Source of the DNA: Liolophura sinensis
Lineage: Eukaryota > Mollusca > Polyplacophora > Chitonida > Chitonidae
NCBI RefSeq assembly: GCF_032854445.1
Contig: NC_088295.1
Location: 19,019,385 to 19,083,384 of the forward strand
Length of the DNA: 64,000 bases
Direction: 5' to 3'
Shown here: positions 18,267 through 30,100 of the stretch, in pieces
Layout of the letters: each line of letters begins with the position of its first letter
How positions within the stretch are numbered: the first letter of the stretch is position 1
Translations under genes and position numbers: made by a program
Notes under the pieces: generated by a model
Database searches by the model: none
Seen by the model: the letters and a program-made list of their open reading frames with translations, nothing else
What the model was told of the DNA's origin: nothing

Positions 18267-18272
18267 AATAAA
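18267..18272 (+). terminator. Poly(A) signal AATAAA for the GPCR
   Basis: AATAAA 119 bp after the proposed GPCR stop codon, consistent with the tiny last exon at 18105 being the true end. Confidence 0.55.
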
Positions 18273-19666
18273 TTCACTTCTCCTCGAAAGATTTCATCAA
18301 TATTTTTTTAACCATGATGCGTGTGGTTATCACACAGGTAGTGACTTGTTTAATTACTTTTAATATCAGGCTGTGTATCTTGTTAGTGGTTGCTTGTAAC
18401 CAAAGGTGAGAAAGTCATGGTCAAGGTGAATAATGCTGATGTTTGACCACAGTCGTCGGGGATATTGAACCATCGATCATGTAGAGCATTAATAATGCGG
18501 GCAAACATGAAAACTTGAGAGAATTATGAGAATAATTGCGTCATGGAGTCTTCACTAATCCCACGGGTAAGGCGATTAAGGGTAACAGACACACTGGCTC
18601 AGGCACAAGTTAACTAACAAGTGTTAGCTAATCGCCCATGTTTAGTGAGTTGTATGAGCCCAGAAAGACTGACCGTCCATAATTCTAAATTCAGTTGCAA
18701 CAAATCGCTGGCATATTTATGTTGATGCCAGGACAGAGGAAAAAGGATATACGCTTGGTTTGGACATTGCTAAGATCATGGAGATTTCGGTCAATGTATC
18801 AGTGTGTCATATTCAGACAATATGGCGTCTGGTTTCCGTTTGAGATAAGAGTGGTTGTTTCAGTAGAACGCCGTGTTGGCGTATACCTATGCATGCCACT
18901 GACCAGGCTAATAAGCTGACTGATGGATGCCATTCGTCAAACACCTGTTATGTATGTTAGCGCTGGGAAGCTATTATCAGTGTGTAAAGGCTGGTCGGCG
19001 TATAGCTCTCCCAGCCGTCTGACATCAGCTATATTCATCAGTATCACTGAATGATTGGCGCTCGCGTGGCCTGGGTAAACAATACAAGGGTGTTTACCGC
19101 TTAACATTTGTACTTCTTCTGAGTAGCCTCTTGGTTGAGATACAGGTTGGGTGGGTGTGTTTACCGTTAGCAGTGGATAGACGTGTCGCTGATGGCCCAG
19201 GCCAATGGAGGTTACAGATGAGGGTTTGCATTGTAAGTGAGACTGAGATAAGACACAGGCTCCACTTCCAAACCTGACCAACTCCTGATAATCACCTCAT
19301 ATATTCTTTCAAATGCGACTGCAGTCTGCTTGTTCCGAATGAGCGACACTCACTCTTGACGAGATGTCTGTTTCGTATGTTACATGGAGTTCACTGCAAC
19401 CGATCAATTCTTCGTTTGAACCTGTTCGCTGTGTCGTTTTGTAAATCACACAGGTTCATGCAAATTTGAACGATCGAGTTACTAGTCACCGTGGTATTTT
19501 GAATTCTGCATCGTGTACTCCCTTTTTCAGGTGTACAGTTATGTGATAATTACTATACCATTTTGTTGATCCTTTGCTAGTTGACCTTACGTAACGTGGC
19601 TGGTTGCTTTAGTGGTGGGTGTAATTGTCACATGATCCAAGACTATCATCTGATTTGCCCTTGCAA
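18273..19666. other. Intergenic stretch without recognised genes
   Basis: The frames at 18695-18919 (+) and 18937-19281 (-) have no domain I recognise and no clear splice signals. No notable repeat seen. Confidence 0.5.
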
Positions 19667-19920
19667 TTATTTATTTATTTATGTATTTGATTGGTGTTTT
19701 ACGCCGTACTGAAGACATTTTACTTATGCGACGGTGGCCAGCATTATGGTGGAAGGAAACCCACGATCTTCCACAGGTTGTTGAAAGACCTTCCCAACGT
19801 ACGACCGGAGAGGAATCCAGCATAAGTTGGACTTGAACTCATAGCAACCGCATTGGGGGAGGGTCCTGGATCATTGTGCTGCGCAGGTGTGCTAATCCCC
19901 TCGGGCACGGAGCCCTTCTC
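19667..19920 (-). mobile_element. Near full-length tRNA-derived SINE, family A
   Basis: Read on the minus strand, the element starts near 19920 with a head like tRNA-Ser/Leu: CTCCGTGCCCGAGGGGATTA (A box), then AGTTCAAGTCC about 70 bp on (B box). The body includes GTCGTACGTTGGGAAGGTC, GATCGTGGGTTTCCTTCC and ATAATGCTGGCCACCGTCG. The 3' module is GTACGGCGTAAAACACCAA, followed by a (TAAA)n tail ending near 19667. This is the most complete of about ten copies in the window and shows that the family is transcribable by RNA polymerase III in principle. Confidence 0.88.
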
Positions 19921-22900
19921 CCCAGCTGCAATTAGTTGCATGAATAATACAAATTATGATTGCTTTGTTCTTCAAAATAAATTAGGAATTTGGGCTTTCT
20001 TATTTCTTATATTGTTATATTATTTGCTTTCTGATGGGTTATATTTGTTTATTGATTCGACACGTGTTTACCGACGCACTAAAAAGGCTCATAACATTCT
20101 GAAAAACCATGTTCTGTACACGGCTACAAGAATTCACGGAATGTTACCACAGTGCTCTGGCTCAAGAAAACGTCGCTAAGCAATCATACACTGTCTAAAT
20201 TATATGTCTTTTTTTCTGAGCGCTTCATATATTTAAAAGAGTAAATGATATTAGCAAAAATGGATGTTTCTAGGCCAACTTATTCAAATTATATGGTTAA
20301 ATCTTTAACACGTTATACTGTAATCCGCTGTACTCTGCTAGGAATCTGGTATTTATTTGCAGGAGACACTTATTGCTGAACTAAGAGGGAATAAAGTACC
20401 ATCTTAATTAAGAGGTTGATATAACTGTTACACGGTGCTGGCAAAGAAAGTAAATATAGTCTGGGTTATACAGATGCTGATGTAGATAAGACAGTCTTCA
20501 AGGGCGCTTCTCCGGGAGAAGCATAAATACATTGGTATGTGTGGTGGATTCCTTTAGTACCGTGTTCCATGTGCCGTGCGACTTCCAGTCCGAGCCAATC
20601 TCTTTACTGACTGAAAGTAGCTTTTACTTCATGTAAACCCTGGCTCCACAGAAAAATATAAGTCCTTGCTGACTGGAAATTGACCCGCTCTCAGTATCAT
20701 TTTATGTAGGCTATGACATCACGCCCATAAGTACAAGCCTCTTTCATCTTCGCTCTGCTAAAGTATTAACTTTACGGGGATATAGTCGGTCTGGTTCATC
20801 ATCCACGCGTGCATCATATGGCATGGCGTGGAGCTAAGTGTCATATTGACTAAGGCTAATGAGAAAGGAGACAAACCTCTTTGATAGTTAAAATATAAAT
20901 ATGGTCAGTGATTTATTAGGGATTTCTGACAAAAGAGTAACTCGATAAACATTAACAATGAAATATGTATCAGCTAAACAGAATAGCTTAATTTAAGTAG
21001 GTCACAAACAAGTCACAGCTGATGGCAGATGTGTTCATGCAAATTTAAACCCGGGTTATCACTTGAGGCGGTTTTCTAGTGTTCTCCAAGGCTCCACGAA
21101 GGTAGACGCAACAGTCGTCTGCGTGTTAAACTTGTACAAGGAAAAAGAAACAGGCCCGCATCAACGGTTTTGTCTTCTTTCATTGGCTATTAATCCTGTA
21201 GATTTTTTCAAAGAATGCAGGGTGTCTCGTGGTTGTGCACTCCTACTTACATGTGAAGCACGGATAGATAACAGAAGCACGAAACCGTGCACTTCTGGGG
21301 ATTGGGCTTCCCACTCTTACCCACACTTACAGATACCATGGGCAGACGCTGCAGCTAAATTAATCAACTACTGTAAACGTGAAACAAGCTGCCACTTACA
21401 CTGAAGGCTACTTTATGAAAGTTTAATGAATTAAACAAACATGGTATGAAGCATAATTTAACCTTATAAAGACGAATGCATAAAACACGAAATGATTCCT
21501 AAATCCTAATCCCTTCTTCATTTTATGAAAACAGTTTTTTTCAGCATGAATAGTTCACTTCTAAAAAGCCAAGAAATAACCGCATTCAAATTGAATACAG
21601 AAATACAGGCCTTTGCATGTGGGTTTTTTTCCAGCTCGTTCATAGGTCGCACATTAAGAATGGCAATCTAATTTTGCCATGAAAACATTTAATTTCTTCA
21701 ACATACATCCAAGGAGTTCATTAGCTACCAAAGAAACCAATGTTGATATTTTGTACGCTCAAATGACATTAATTTGTATACCCTACTGTTTTTCTTTGAT
21801 GGGTGAACCCATGGATTAAACCTTCATCATGGCGTCACAAAAGCATCTCTTGCCTTGAACTGAATTTAGGTATTTTGTTACATCAGACTTTTTGAGTACG
21901 TCGATGTTTGCTAAAATATACATTAACTACCTGGAAACAACAACAGGTAATGCTTAGGTATATAACCATTCATCCATTACCTTATATTTTCAAACAAATC
22001 GAAAAATTGACACAGAAGAGAGCACAGAAGAGAGAATAGCAAGTGCATGACCATTATACCAGTATACCATGATACCAGTACTTTTTGGGCACTTCTTGAT
22101 GTTAATAGTTCTTGCAGTGCATAGAATTTTCTGCATGCAACCATGTGAACACGAGTTGCCAGGGGTAACGAAACACTCCAGTGTTTCTCCGAAATCAAGG
22201 GTTACCTTGACTGAGATAACTTGGGGTGCCTATTTACTGTGTGCGTCACATACCGCAGCGAGTTCTACCCGTATGGTTCAGCCTGGGGACCCTTTGCTTA
22301 GAGAAACAGCCATGCAAACTGTGTGGTAGTTTCGCTTGATTGAGAACTGAAAATGTCACAGATCAGAAACTATCAAGGTGTTGCTACAGAATGGCCAAGA
22401 AATATGATATACCGGTTGTATGCATGTTATTCAGCTTTGTGATGAGAGACTATCATCTTATCCACAAAGACACATCCAGATCGGCTTTAGTCACACTTCG
22501 AGTCCCTTGTTTCTTGATTCAACGTGGTCATCGAGACTGCCATTATTTGAGCCTGTAGATCTGTTGTTATGGTCACAGATACCACATTTGTCAGTCGCCA
22601 TACACATGCAATCTGTCTCATATGACTGGCCATTCAGACGGACGGCTTATATGTCAAGTGAAATTATAACATACCAAAGCAAGTAGTTTGTTCGATATGT
22701 ACGCTGGCTTACCGTCTATTGGAGAAAGAATTTGGAGAATGACATGCGGTCTCTTGATAATGATTGAATAACTTATAGATATACGATTGGTTTATCATGT
22801 CTCCACGAATATGGCAAACGCTTTTGATGGTTAAAAGTGTATAATACATTCTTGTAAATGGAATCGATGCCCAGTCAGTTGTTATCATTTCATTGTCATC

Positions 22901-23032
22901 ATCGTCACGAATTCTGCAATACAAAATAAAGACAATACAGCCCATCTACTGACAGATCTTGTCTCTATAACTGTGTTTTGTAGTTGAGCCTTTAATAACA
23001 TTTGAGATTAACTGTCCAGATATATCAAATTC
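19921..23032. other. Intergenic stretch without recognised genes
   Basis: The longest frame is 113 codons at 21063-21404 (+), with no recognised domain and weak start context. Other frames at 21977-22686 and 22709-22945 overlap each other on both strands and look like chance. No strong repeat seen. Confidence 0.5.
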
Positions 23033-23038
23033 TTTATT
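23033..23038 (-). terminator. Poly(A) signal AATAAA (minus strand) for the calmodulin-like gene
   Basis: TTTATT on the plus strand, which is AATAAA on the minus strand, 595 bp beyond the stop codon of the calmodulin-like gene. Confidence 0.45.
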
Positions 23039-23632
23039 CATTGTAATTTCAGATTACAAAAGTCGGTGACAAAATAGAATGTCTAAAATGATCTTCGACA
23101 TGGAATGGCAACAAATCAGTTTAAGCTACTCAGATACATGACCTGTAGTCAAAAATAATATTTCCATTTGCATAAGAAATACATTTACACCCATTTTCTT
23201 CCATTTCCCCCTGAACAATGGAAAGTAGTGACTACTTTGACTTGAAGACAGGGAATGGGGCCGAGAATTGCCAAGTTTGTGGAGAGTATCACAAGGGTAT
23301 ATAAAAAAACATTTACAGTATATTCAGATCTCACCTCCACGTTCCGAGATGTTTAATCTTTAAACTTTACATATCTAACAAATATTACATCAAGTCCAAA
23401 GAACTTTCTTCACGAAAATAAACTCCATAACATTAAAAATTTCATGCTGGTTACACATTAGATGCAACATCGCAACAATGAACGTCTTTCGCACATTCAG
23501 ATCTATCGACATCAGGCTCGGTACAGGAACAGTATTACACAGTTTGTATTGCAGTCATATCATTAGGTCCATGAAAAGCTGGTAAACAAATAGAGCATCA
23601 CACAAGCTTCCATTAGTAAATGTCCGCAGAGG

Positions 23633-26566
23633 TCATGCTGTTGATTTTTCATACTGTTTTAGTAATTGTGAAGCGAACTCCATAAAATCTGTAAAGAAAA
23701 GTTTAAATGCAGTTGACTATTTTTGACATACATATATACAGTAGATCATTAGTCATAGAAAAGGCGGAAAGAGGGAAAGAATCCAAGCGCAGCATTTTGT
23801 TACTCAGATCAGACAATAAGTAACGGTTAAGGGGTTTTGGCATCTAGGTACTGTAGATGATTAGTCACACAAAAGACTGAATCAGGGAAAGGATCAAAGC
23901 AGGATACCTTGTCATTAAGATAACACCTCTTTAAATTATACGACTAGAGCCAGTAAAGCTAGCATTAATGTACAATCGAGAGCACGCGGGAAATAATGAA
24001 CTGTTGTAGCATGCTGAGAAACCGCTTACCTTCATAATTGACCATACCATCCCCATCCAAATCTGCTTCTTTAATCATTTCATCCACCTCTTCATCCGTA
24101 AGCTTTTCTCCTAGATTCGTCATAACATGTCTGAGTTCAGCGGCACTGATGAAGCCGTTGCCATCTTTGTCAAAGACCCGAAAGGCTTCGCGGAGCTCGT
24201 CCTCGCTGTCTGTGTCCTTCATCTTCCGCGCCATCATTTGTAAAAACTCCTCGAAATCGATAGTCCCGTTTCCTGCCAGAAACATCAAAGATACATAACA
24301 CGCTAACAGACCAAGGCTGTATAACGTAAGCACGTCACGGTACAGGATTGTGGCGAGTTGTGTATTTATTGATAACGTAATTATATACTCCTCTGACGAG
24401 TTAGTTATTGTTGATTCTTTTCCGAAATATGCATCGTATTCAAAGTTGATGTAAACGCTGACGTTTCTTGTCACATTATAATGAAAAACTGAATGAAAGT
24501 ATGTTTCTGTTACGATCCTTTTGGATGGTATGGTAAGGTATGATGTGGTATGGTATGGTATGACTACCTCTGTCCCCAGGTACGTTATGATACATGAACT
24601 GTTCATACATCGAATGTGGTCTATATAGTCAGCGGATTTAGCGGATTTATACACAATTATGAAACATAGAGAGCTCCAGAGTATCTGGTACTCTCCTCAG
24701 GAACTGCCCATAAGACTACATGCACATCATAACACTATCCGGGTATCATAATACTAAAGGGGCATTACATGACTATGACAGTGTATCACATGACTTTTTC
24801 TCTCCACATTACCCGACTATCATTCCAGTGGAGGGTAATTCGTTGTGTTCATATTACGACATATTTTTACCGATATTTATTCAATATCTGCGTGATGAAT
24901 ATTAGACTATATTAACAATCATCACTGAACAATTTCTACGGTTAGTATTACATCATGGCCGGTGTCAGGCCACGTATTCTCTGTGGTCGACATGTCTGTT
25001 TTCAGCATAGGTCTACCGGAGTTGTATGTAAAGAGCCATCTGTGTTGGTCCGTAGATGCTATGCCAGGTCGTCAGTGTGTAATTGAGTTGTGTCTTACCA
25101 TCGGCGTCCACCTCGTTGATCATGTCCTGTAATTCTGCCTCGGTGGGGTTCTGACCCAGAGACCTCATCACTGTCCCCAACTCACTCGTCGTAATTGTAC
25201 CGTCACCATCCTTATCAAACAGACTGAAGGCCTCTCGGAATTCTGAAATATAGTTCAGCCTTCGTGGTAGACAATGACTGGAGTTAGATCAATTTCATGT
25301 TTTCATAAACGCAAAAGCCTCTGATTCGTTCTCGAAAGTTTCATGCAAAAATCCGTAATCATTTTTATTTTGTAATTATTTACTCTTTATATGAACAAAT
25401 TTAAACGCAGAATTATGAATTTGGTTTTTGACATTTTAATAGCGCATATCTAATGCCTTACTGAACGCGTTGCTTAGATCGCCTTGTATTAGTGTCTGAA
25501 CGACTTTAAACCGGTCAGCTCGTTTATACCTCAAGTATCGAATCTCCGGGCAATTAGTCAGTAAATATCAACTCCAGGATCGCTAATACAAATCCGAGAT
25601 AATAGCATTTTGTCCATGTCACACAAAGATAGGGTTACGGCGAAAGCTATCCGATATGAATTAACCCAGATTTTTATATCGAATAAGGGAATGACTATCT
25701 TGTGTCGACACATTGAATGCAGAGTACGGGATCGATATACAATATAGTGGTTGCTTTTAAATAAAGCTGGCCAGGCTGTTGTAGCTGACAGAGTACACGT
25801 GGATGCTTACATCTAGTATAGCATTGATCAGAGAAACATCTCTAGAGCATACAGGTTAACATTTCCAATACTAAGGCTTTGTGGTTTTCCATTCTTTTTA
25901 CAATAGAAAAATCACAGCCCTGGAAAATTCAGTCGTTAAAGATATTTGGTATATATATCCAGTCCAACATAGAATACTATAGGTGAAAGGATAGACATGT
26001 GAAGGGATCGGCCGACAAAGTGAGGAACGTGACAAGCATAGTTAACTGACACATCATAAATAACTTCCTCTTACACAGTTTGAAAGGCTTCGCCAAGCAA
26101 TAGCACTGCATATTTACAGTACGCTTTGGACATTCTAAGTTACAAATGTTTTCTTGCTTTTCTAATCACTATATATTGTTCGTAATACAATTAGATGTTA
26201 CAGTAGAAAATCGAGTTTAAACAACCACACTCCTGCTACTTATCTCATGAAATATCATGATAACTGATGTTTTCCACATGTCCCTAAGTATTGTTCTTAT
26301 ACAATTTTTACATCACGTATGTTAAAAATATGGAATTGATTTTGAAATTTGAACTTGGGGTTGCGTTTGTATTACCAGATTTTAAGGCTATCCGTCTTGT
26401 CGAATTGATTTTTGATATTCTCATTATTGCATAGAAAATTATTTACGATGTGATTGCAACATTGCCAATCATTCTATTCATAGAAATTAATAATAATATT
26501 ATAATGACTAAAGTAAATATATTCATTTGGTTTCTCACCTGATATATAAATTTCTTTCATGTCCAT
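23633..26566 (-). CDS. Calmodulin-like four-EF-hand calcium sensor
   Basis: Minus-strand exons in order of reading are 26566-26539, 25242-25099, 24272-24030 and 23688-23633. They splice in phase with GT/AG borders to 156 residues. All four EF-hand loops are intact: [36 protein letters not shown] and [12 protein letters not shown]. Calcium binding at four sites is therefore expected. It differs from true calmodulin at both ends. The first nine residues are MDMKEIYIS instead of the conserved ADQLTEEQIA region. The C-terminus runs on as [18 protein letters not shown], about seven residues longer than EFVTMM. The linker [13 protein letters not shown] is calmodulin-like. The second exon is 144 nt, the same as the exon starting at Glu11 in vertebrate calmodulin genes as I recall them. 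The third is 243 nt, equal to their 107 plus 136 nt exons together. I read it as a divergent calmodulin paralogue; an alternative first exon of a regular calmodulin gene is possible. Confidence 0.92.
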
Positions 26567-26989
26567 GTTGACGTATGTTGTGGTTTCTCACGGTACAGCT
26601 AGAAAGCAGCAAAGAAAAAATACTCTATTACAGCACTGGAAGCCAAACCAGGCCACACGTGAATGGGGAATAAAAGTAAGATCTAAAACAAAACATCATT
26701 GAAACGTAAACCTAATTTATAGGTAAATAAAACTAGTTTACACACATAAAACTAAAACTCAAACTCAAGAAAGCATTCCAGGCATGCAATATATAGCAAG
26801 AAAAAGCGTTAAAAACTAAGACCAATCAAAAATATCTGATAATTAAACTAAGCATTTGTGGGTCAAAGTCACTGATTCTACAAAATCAGACATGGCGTAA
26901 TACTGGCTTGTTTGAGTAGCACTTTATTGGGTGTTCTAGAATGTTTCACTGAAAGGTATTTCAGATGATCAGATCCGTGAGTGGAAAAA

Positions 26990-27195
26990 AGCATGCATAC
27001 TCCTCAGGAAACCACGTAAAGCGCTGTGAAAACCATGCTAGCCCCTCAAGAAGCCACGCAGAGCCACAATGAAACCATGTTAATCTCTCAGGAAACATTG
27101 TAGAGCCCTCGGGAATCATGCTCAGTCCCCAGAAACCGTGGTGTGCCCTCAGAAACAATGCATATTCCTCAGAAGCCCTGCTAAGCCCTCGGTTA
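26990..27195. repeat. Degenerate 20-bp minisatellite
   Basis: About ten diverged units, clearest at the right end, for example CCTCGGGAATCATGCTCAGT, CCCCAGAAACCGTGGTGTGC, CCTCAGAAACAATGCATATT and CCTCAGAAGCCCTGCTAAGC. It produces a spurious minus-strand frame with repeated 'WFPE'-like residues. Confidence 0.75.
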
Positions 27196-30100
27196 ACCAA
27201 TCTGTGGAAAACACCTTACCTCATTAAGTATACAAAGCCGAACAAGAAGATCTCTCAGCCTTAAACCACATGTTACGTTGTACATAATTCAATAACGACG
27301 CACTGAAATTTTCATAAGAAAGTCGTTTCATGTAAAAAAGGTAACACTTACTAATTCCACTGATCGTTATATGGCATTGACTGGAAAGCGTGTTCAGTAT
27401 GATGTTACCTTATTCGCAAGATGGGATCATGTGAAACGAAATGTAAATGTGTTCATAATAGTACTATCATTACATTCAGGCCATTTAAAATGCTCAGAAT
27501 TGAAAATACTTGGTTGTGTTTCTCGCAATGTCGAACTGTCTTTATGTACATCAACTGATTTACGGGAAGGTCACCATCATTTTCCAACAACGCAAAGTTT
27601 TCAGCTGAAATAGTTTTATCAAATTATTACAAATGTTGTTTATATGTGTGTGAACTTTTTATCTCCTTTCTTTTTCTGAAAGACTCGTTGTGGTGTCTGG
27701 CAGGTAAATCTGGTGAAGTTGTGTGTATACAAAGTTATTGTTAAGAGTCAAAGGCGAAATTTTGTCAGTGTTGAAAAGACGTCAGCACTGGGCCTCAACT
27801 AGACGTAACCTTGGCCTTTGCCTTTACACGTACCCGTAAGTCAACAAGAGAGATAACAATAACTGGTCCCTTCTCCCAATGCCTGATTGATACCATTGCT
27901 TCAAATGTCAAGTCTCCATCACAGACGCGTTGAGGAGAGTGGCTTATATCCTGGACAATATTTATCTAGGTGAAACACTACCCTTACCCCAGATCTCTTG
28001 ACTAAAGAAAAAAGCCAAGCATCTCTGAATCAAAATGCGCTTCTTGCAAACTTCCGAGCATGCTTAGCTTGAAAGAAATTACCTCCCACAGGAATAACTG
28101 GCGTTCCTGACAAGCAGCCTGCTGCCTAATTGACATCTAAGTGAACCGAGCGCTCAAAACAAAAACACTGATATCGCGTTTTACCGTTTGCTGTTCAAAA
28201 CCCTGGCTGGGGTATACCACAGTGTACCTATGGCGAGCTCAGAAAAGATGCTATCGGACTGAATGAAGTCATGGATATGGCGAAGTAATTCGTGGTGTCC
28301 ATCATGTATGTATATGATAAATTTCAGTTTCAACACATGCGTTTTCAGAAATCTTATGTAATACACACAGTCAACAAAAAATAATATAGCGTAAATAGTA
28401 CAGTACGATCAACAAAAACACCTTGGCAATTGCTACTTTTACCACAGAATTATCTTATCCTAGCCAAGCTAAAGTTCATATTCAAACAATTGTCGTCGTC
28501 ACATGACTCAAAAATTGTTAAGTACGACGTTAAACCCCAAGAACTAACTCACTTACTCAAACAATTGTAGTGTATGAAACAAGGAATAGACCATTTTGCG
28601 CATTTCTGGACGACGAAGATAACCTTAATAATATGATCAAGTACATGTATATACATGTTGAAGCCTTACCCCAGCTCTGTACCGATGAAAACGTACACGA
28701 GAACATGAGTGTCAGCACATCTGAACCCTGCCAAGGTGTTTAGCTTCATGGGAAAACGTTATAGTCTTGTTAGCAGGTTTACTTCCACTCGTTCGTTAAA
28801 AACAATAATCTGAAAGCAAGATTACTGTGAAACCTGCTACACAACAAATGAGGATATTTTATCATCCGTGTTGTAAACATCTATTTCTACTTAAATGGAC
28901 TATTTCATGTATCCTGTAAATAAATTATTTACACAGCGTACTACCGCAAGATCTTGTTCCAAAATCTTTATTGAATGAATAAAATGCAGTCAATGTTTGA
29001 CTTATATTGTTGGCATTTTAGAGCACTAGTCAGTGGCCTCTCAACCTTTTTCTTCACACAACCAACGTATTTATTACTTGTTCATGTGCGTGTCAATACA
29101 TAACGCTAGTAACCTGAAGGCTTTCTTTCACAGACGAAAACACGAATAAAAACCGCAGTTTCACATAACTGGCATAAAGAATTACTGATGCCAACCATAA
29201 AGCCTGCTAGAGAATTAATTCTTTAACTGTATTTATTCAGTAAAATATACAAAAAATACTTAAAATAAGTTTTTGATGTTCATTCGTTCATTTTTTTTCA
29301 ACTTTAAGCGCAAACGAGTTTATTCAGCTTTAAAGTGAAGATAAATTCATCCACAAAAGCTGAATTAATTAATAAAGCAGTATTCCAGAGATGTTCTAAA
29401 AATATTTTTAAAATTCTACATCGCTTATCAATAAAGTAAATAGCAAACAATTGTCAGTACTTAGCCATTCATTTGGTGAGGCCATTTTGCCATGTTATAG
29501 CTATCTAGAGTGACGTCACAAAACCTGGGAGCTCTCCTGTACCATCGGTATTAAACAATGGGACAATGAGAAAACACAAACAAAAACGCCAGATATCCAA
29601 CCAAAGACTATCAGTTCTGTTCCGTCTTAAAAGGGCTGATGTTTCTTTTACTTTAGCGCTCGGTCAGGGAGATGTTCGTGGACACAATCGTCGTGCTTTA
29701 GCGGCCCTGCTCGCCCTCCTACTGCATGGATCTAAACATTTGGCTTAAATGACTGTACCGACTTCAGGGAATTTACCGAATACAGCAGGACCTTCTGACT
29801 GATAACAGATCCTTTCATTCAGATTTTGAGAAGATATTTTCATAATAAATCTGACTTTGCTAAAAAAAATAATGCAAAGTCACGATATTTTTCTTCAAGC
29901 AATGACTCTCGCGAGGCGGTTTTCTTGCCAGTTCACCCTGACAAGTTACTGCAGTATCCTGCCTGACATTGTGACACGGACAGCCGTCCTCAGTTCCCTG
30001 CTCATAATTGAGAGGTTAAAAATGCATCAGATTAACACTTAAGCTAACATCAAAATCCAATTTATTGCATTTATATATGTCTATCCACTATACAAAACCA

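Noticed and set aside
21063-21404. 113-codon + strand frame
   Set aside because: Non-ATG start, no domain recognised, no poly(A) or splice context.
24273-24654. Long N-terminal extension of the minus-strand EF-hand frame (229 codons in all)
   Set aside because: An acceptor lies exactly at the calmodulin homology border at 24272, and the upstream part is AT-rich with no homology. It is intron read-through.
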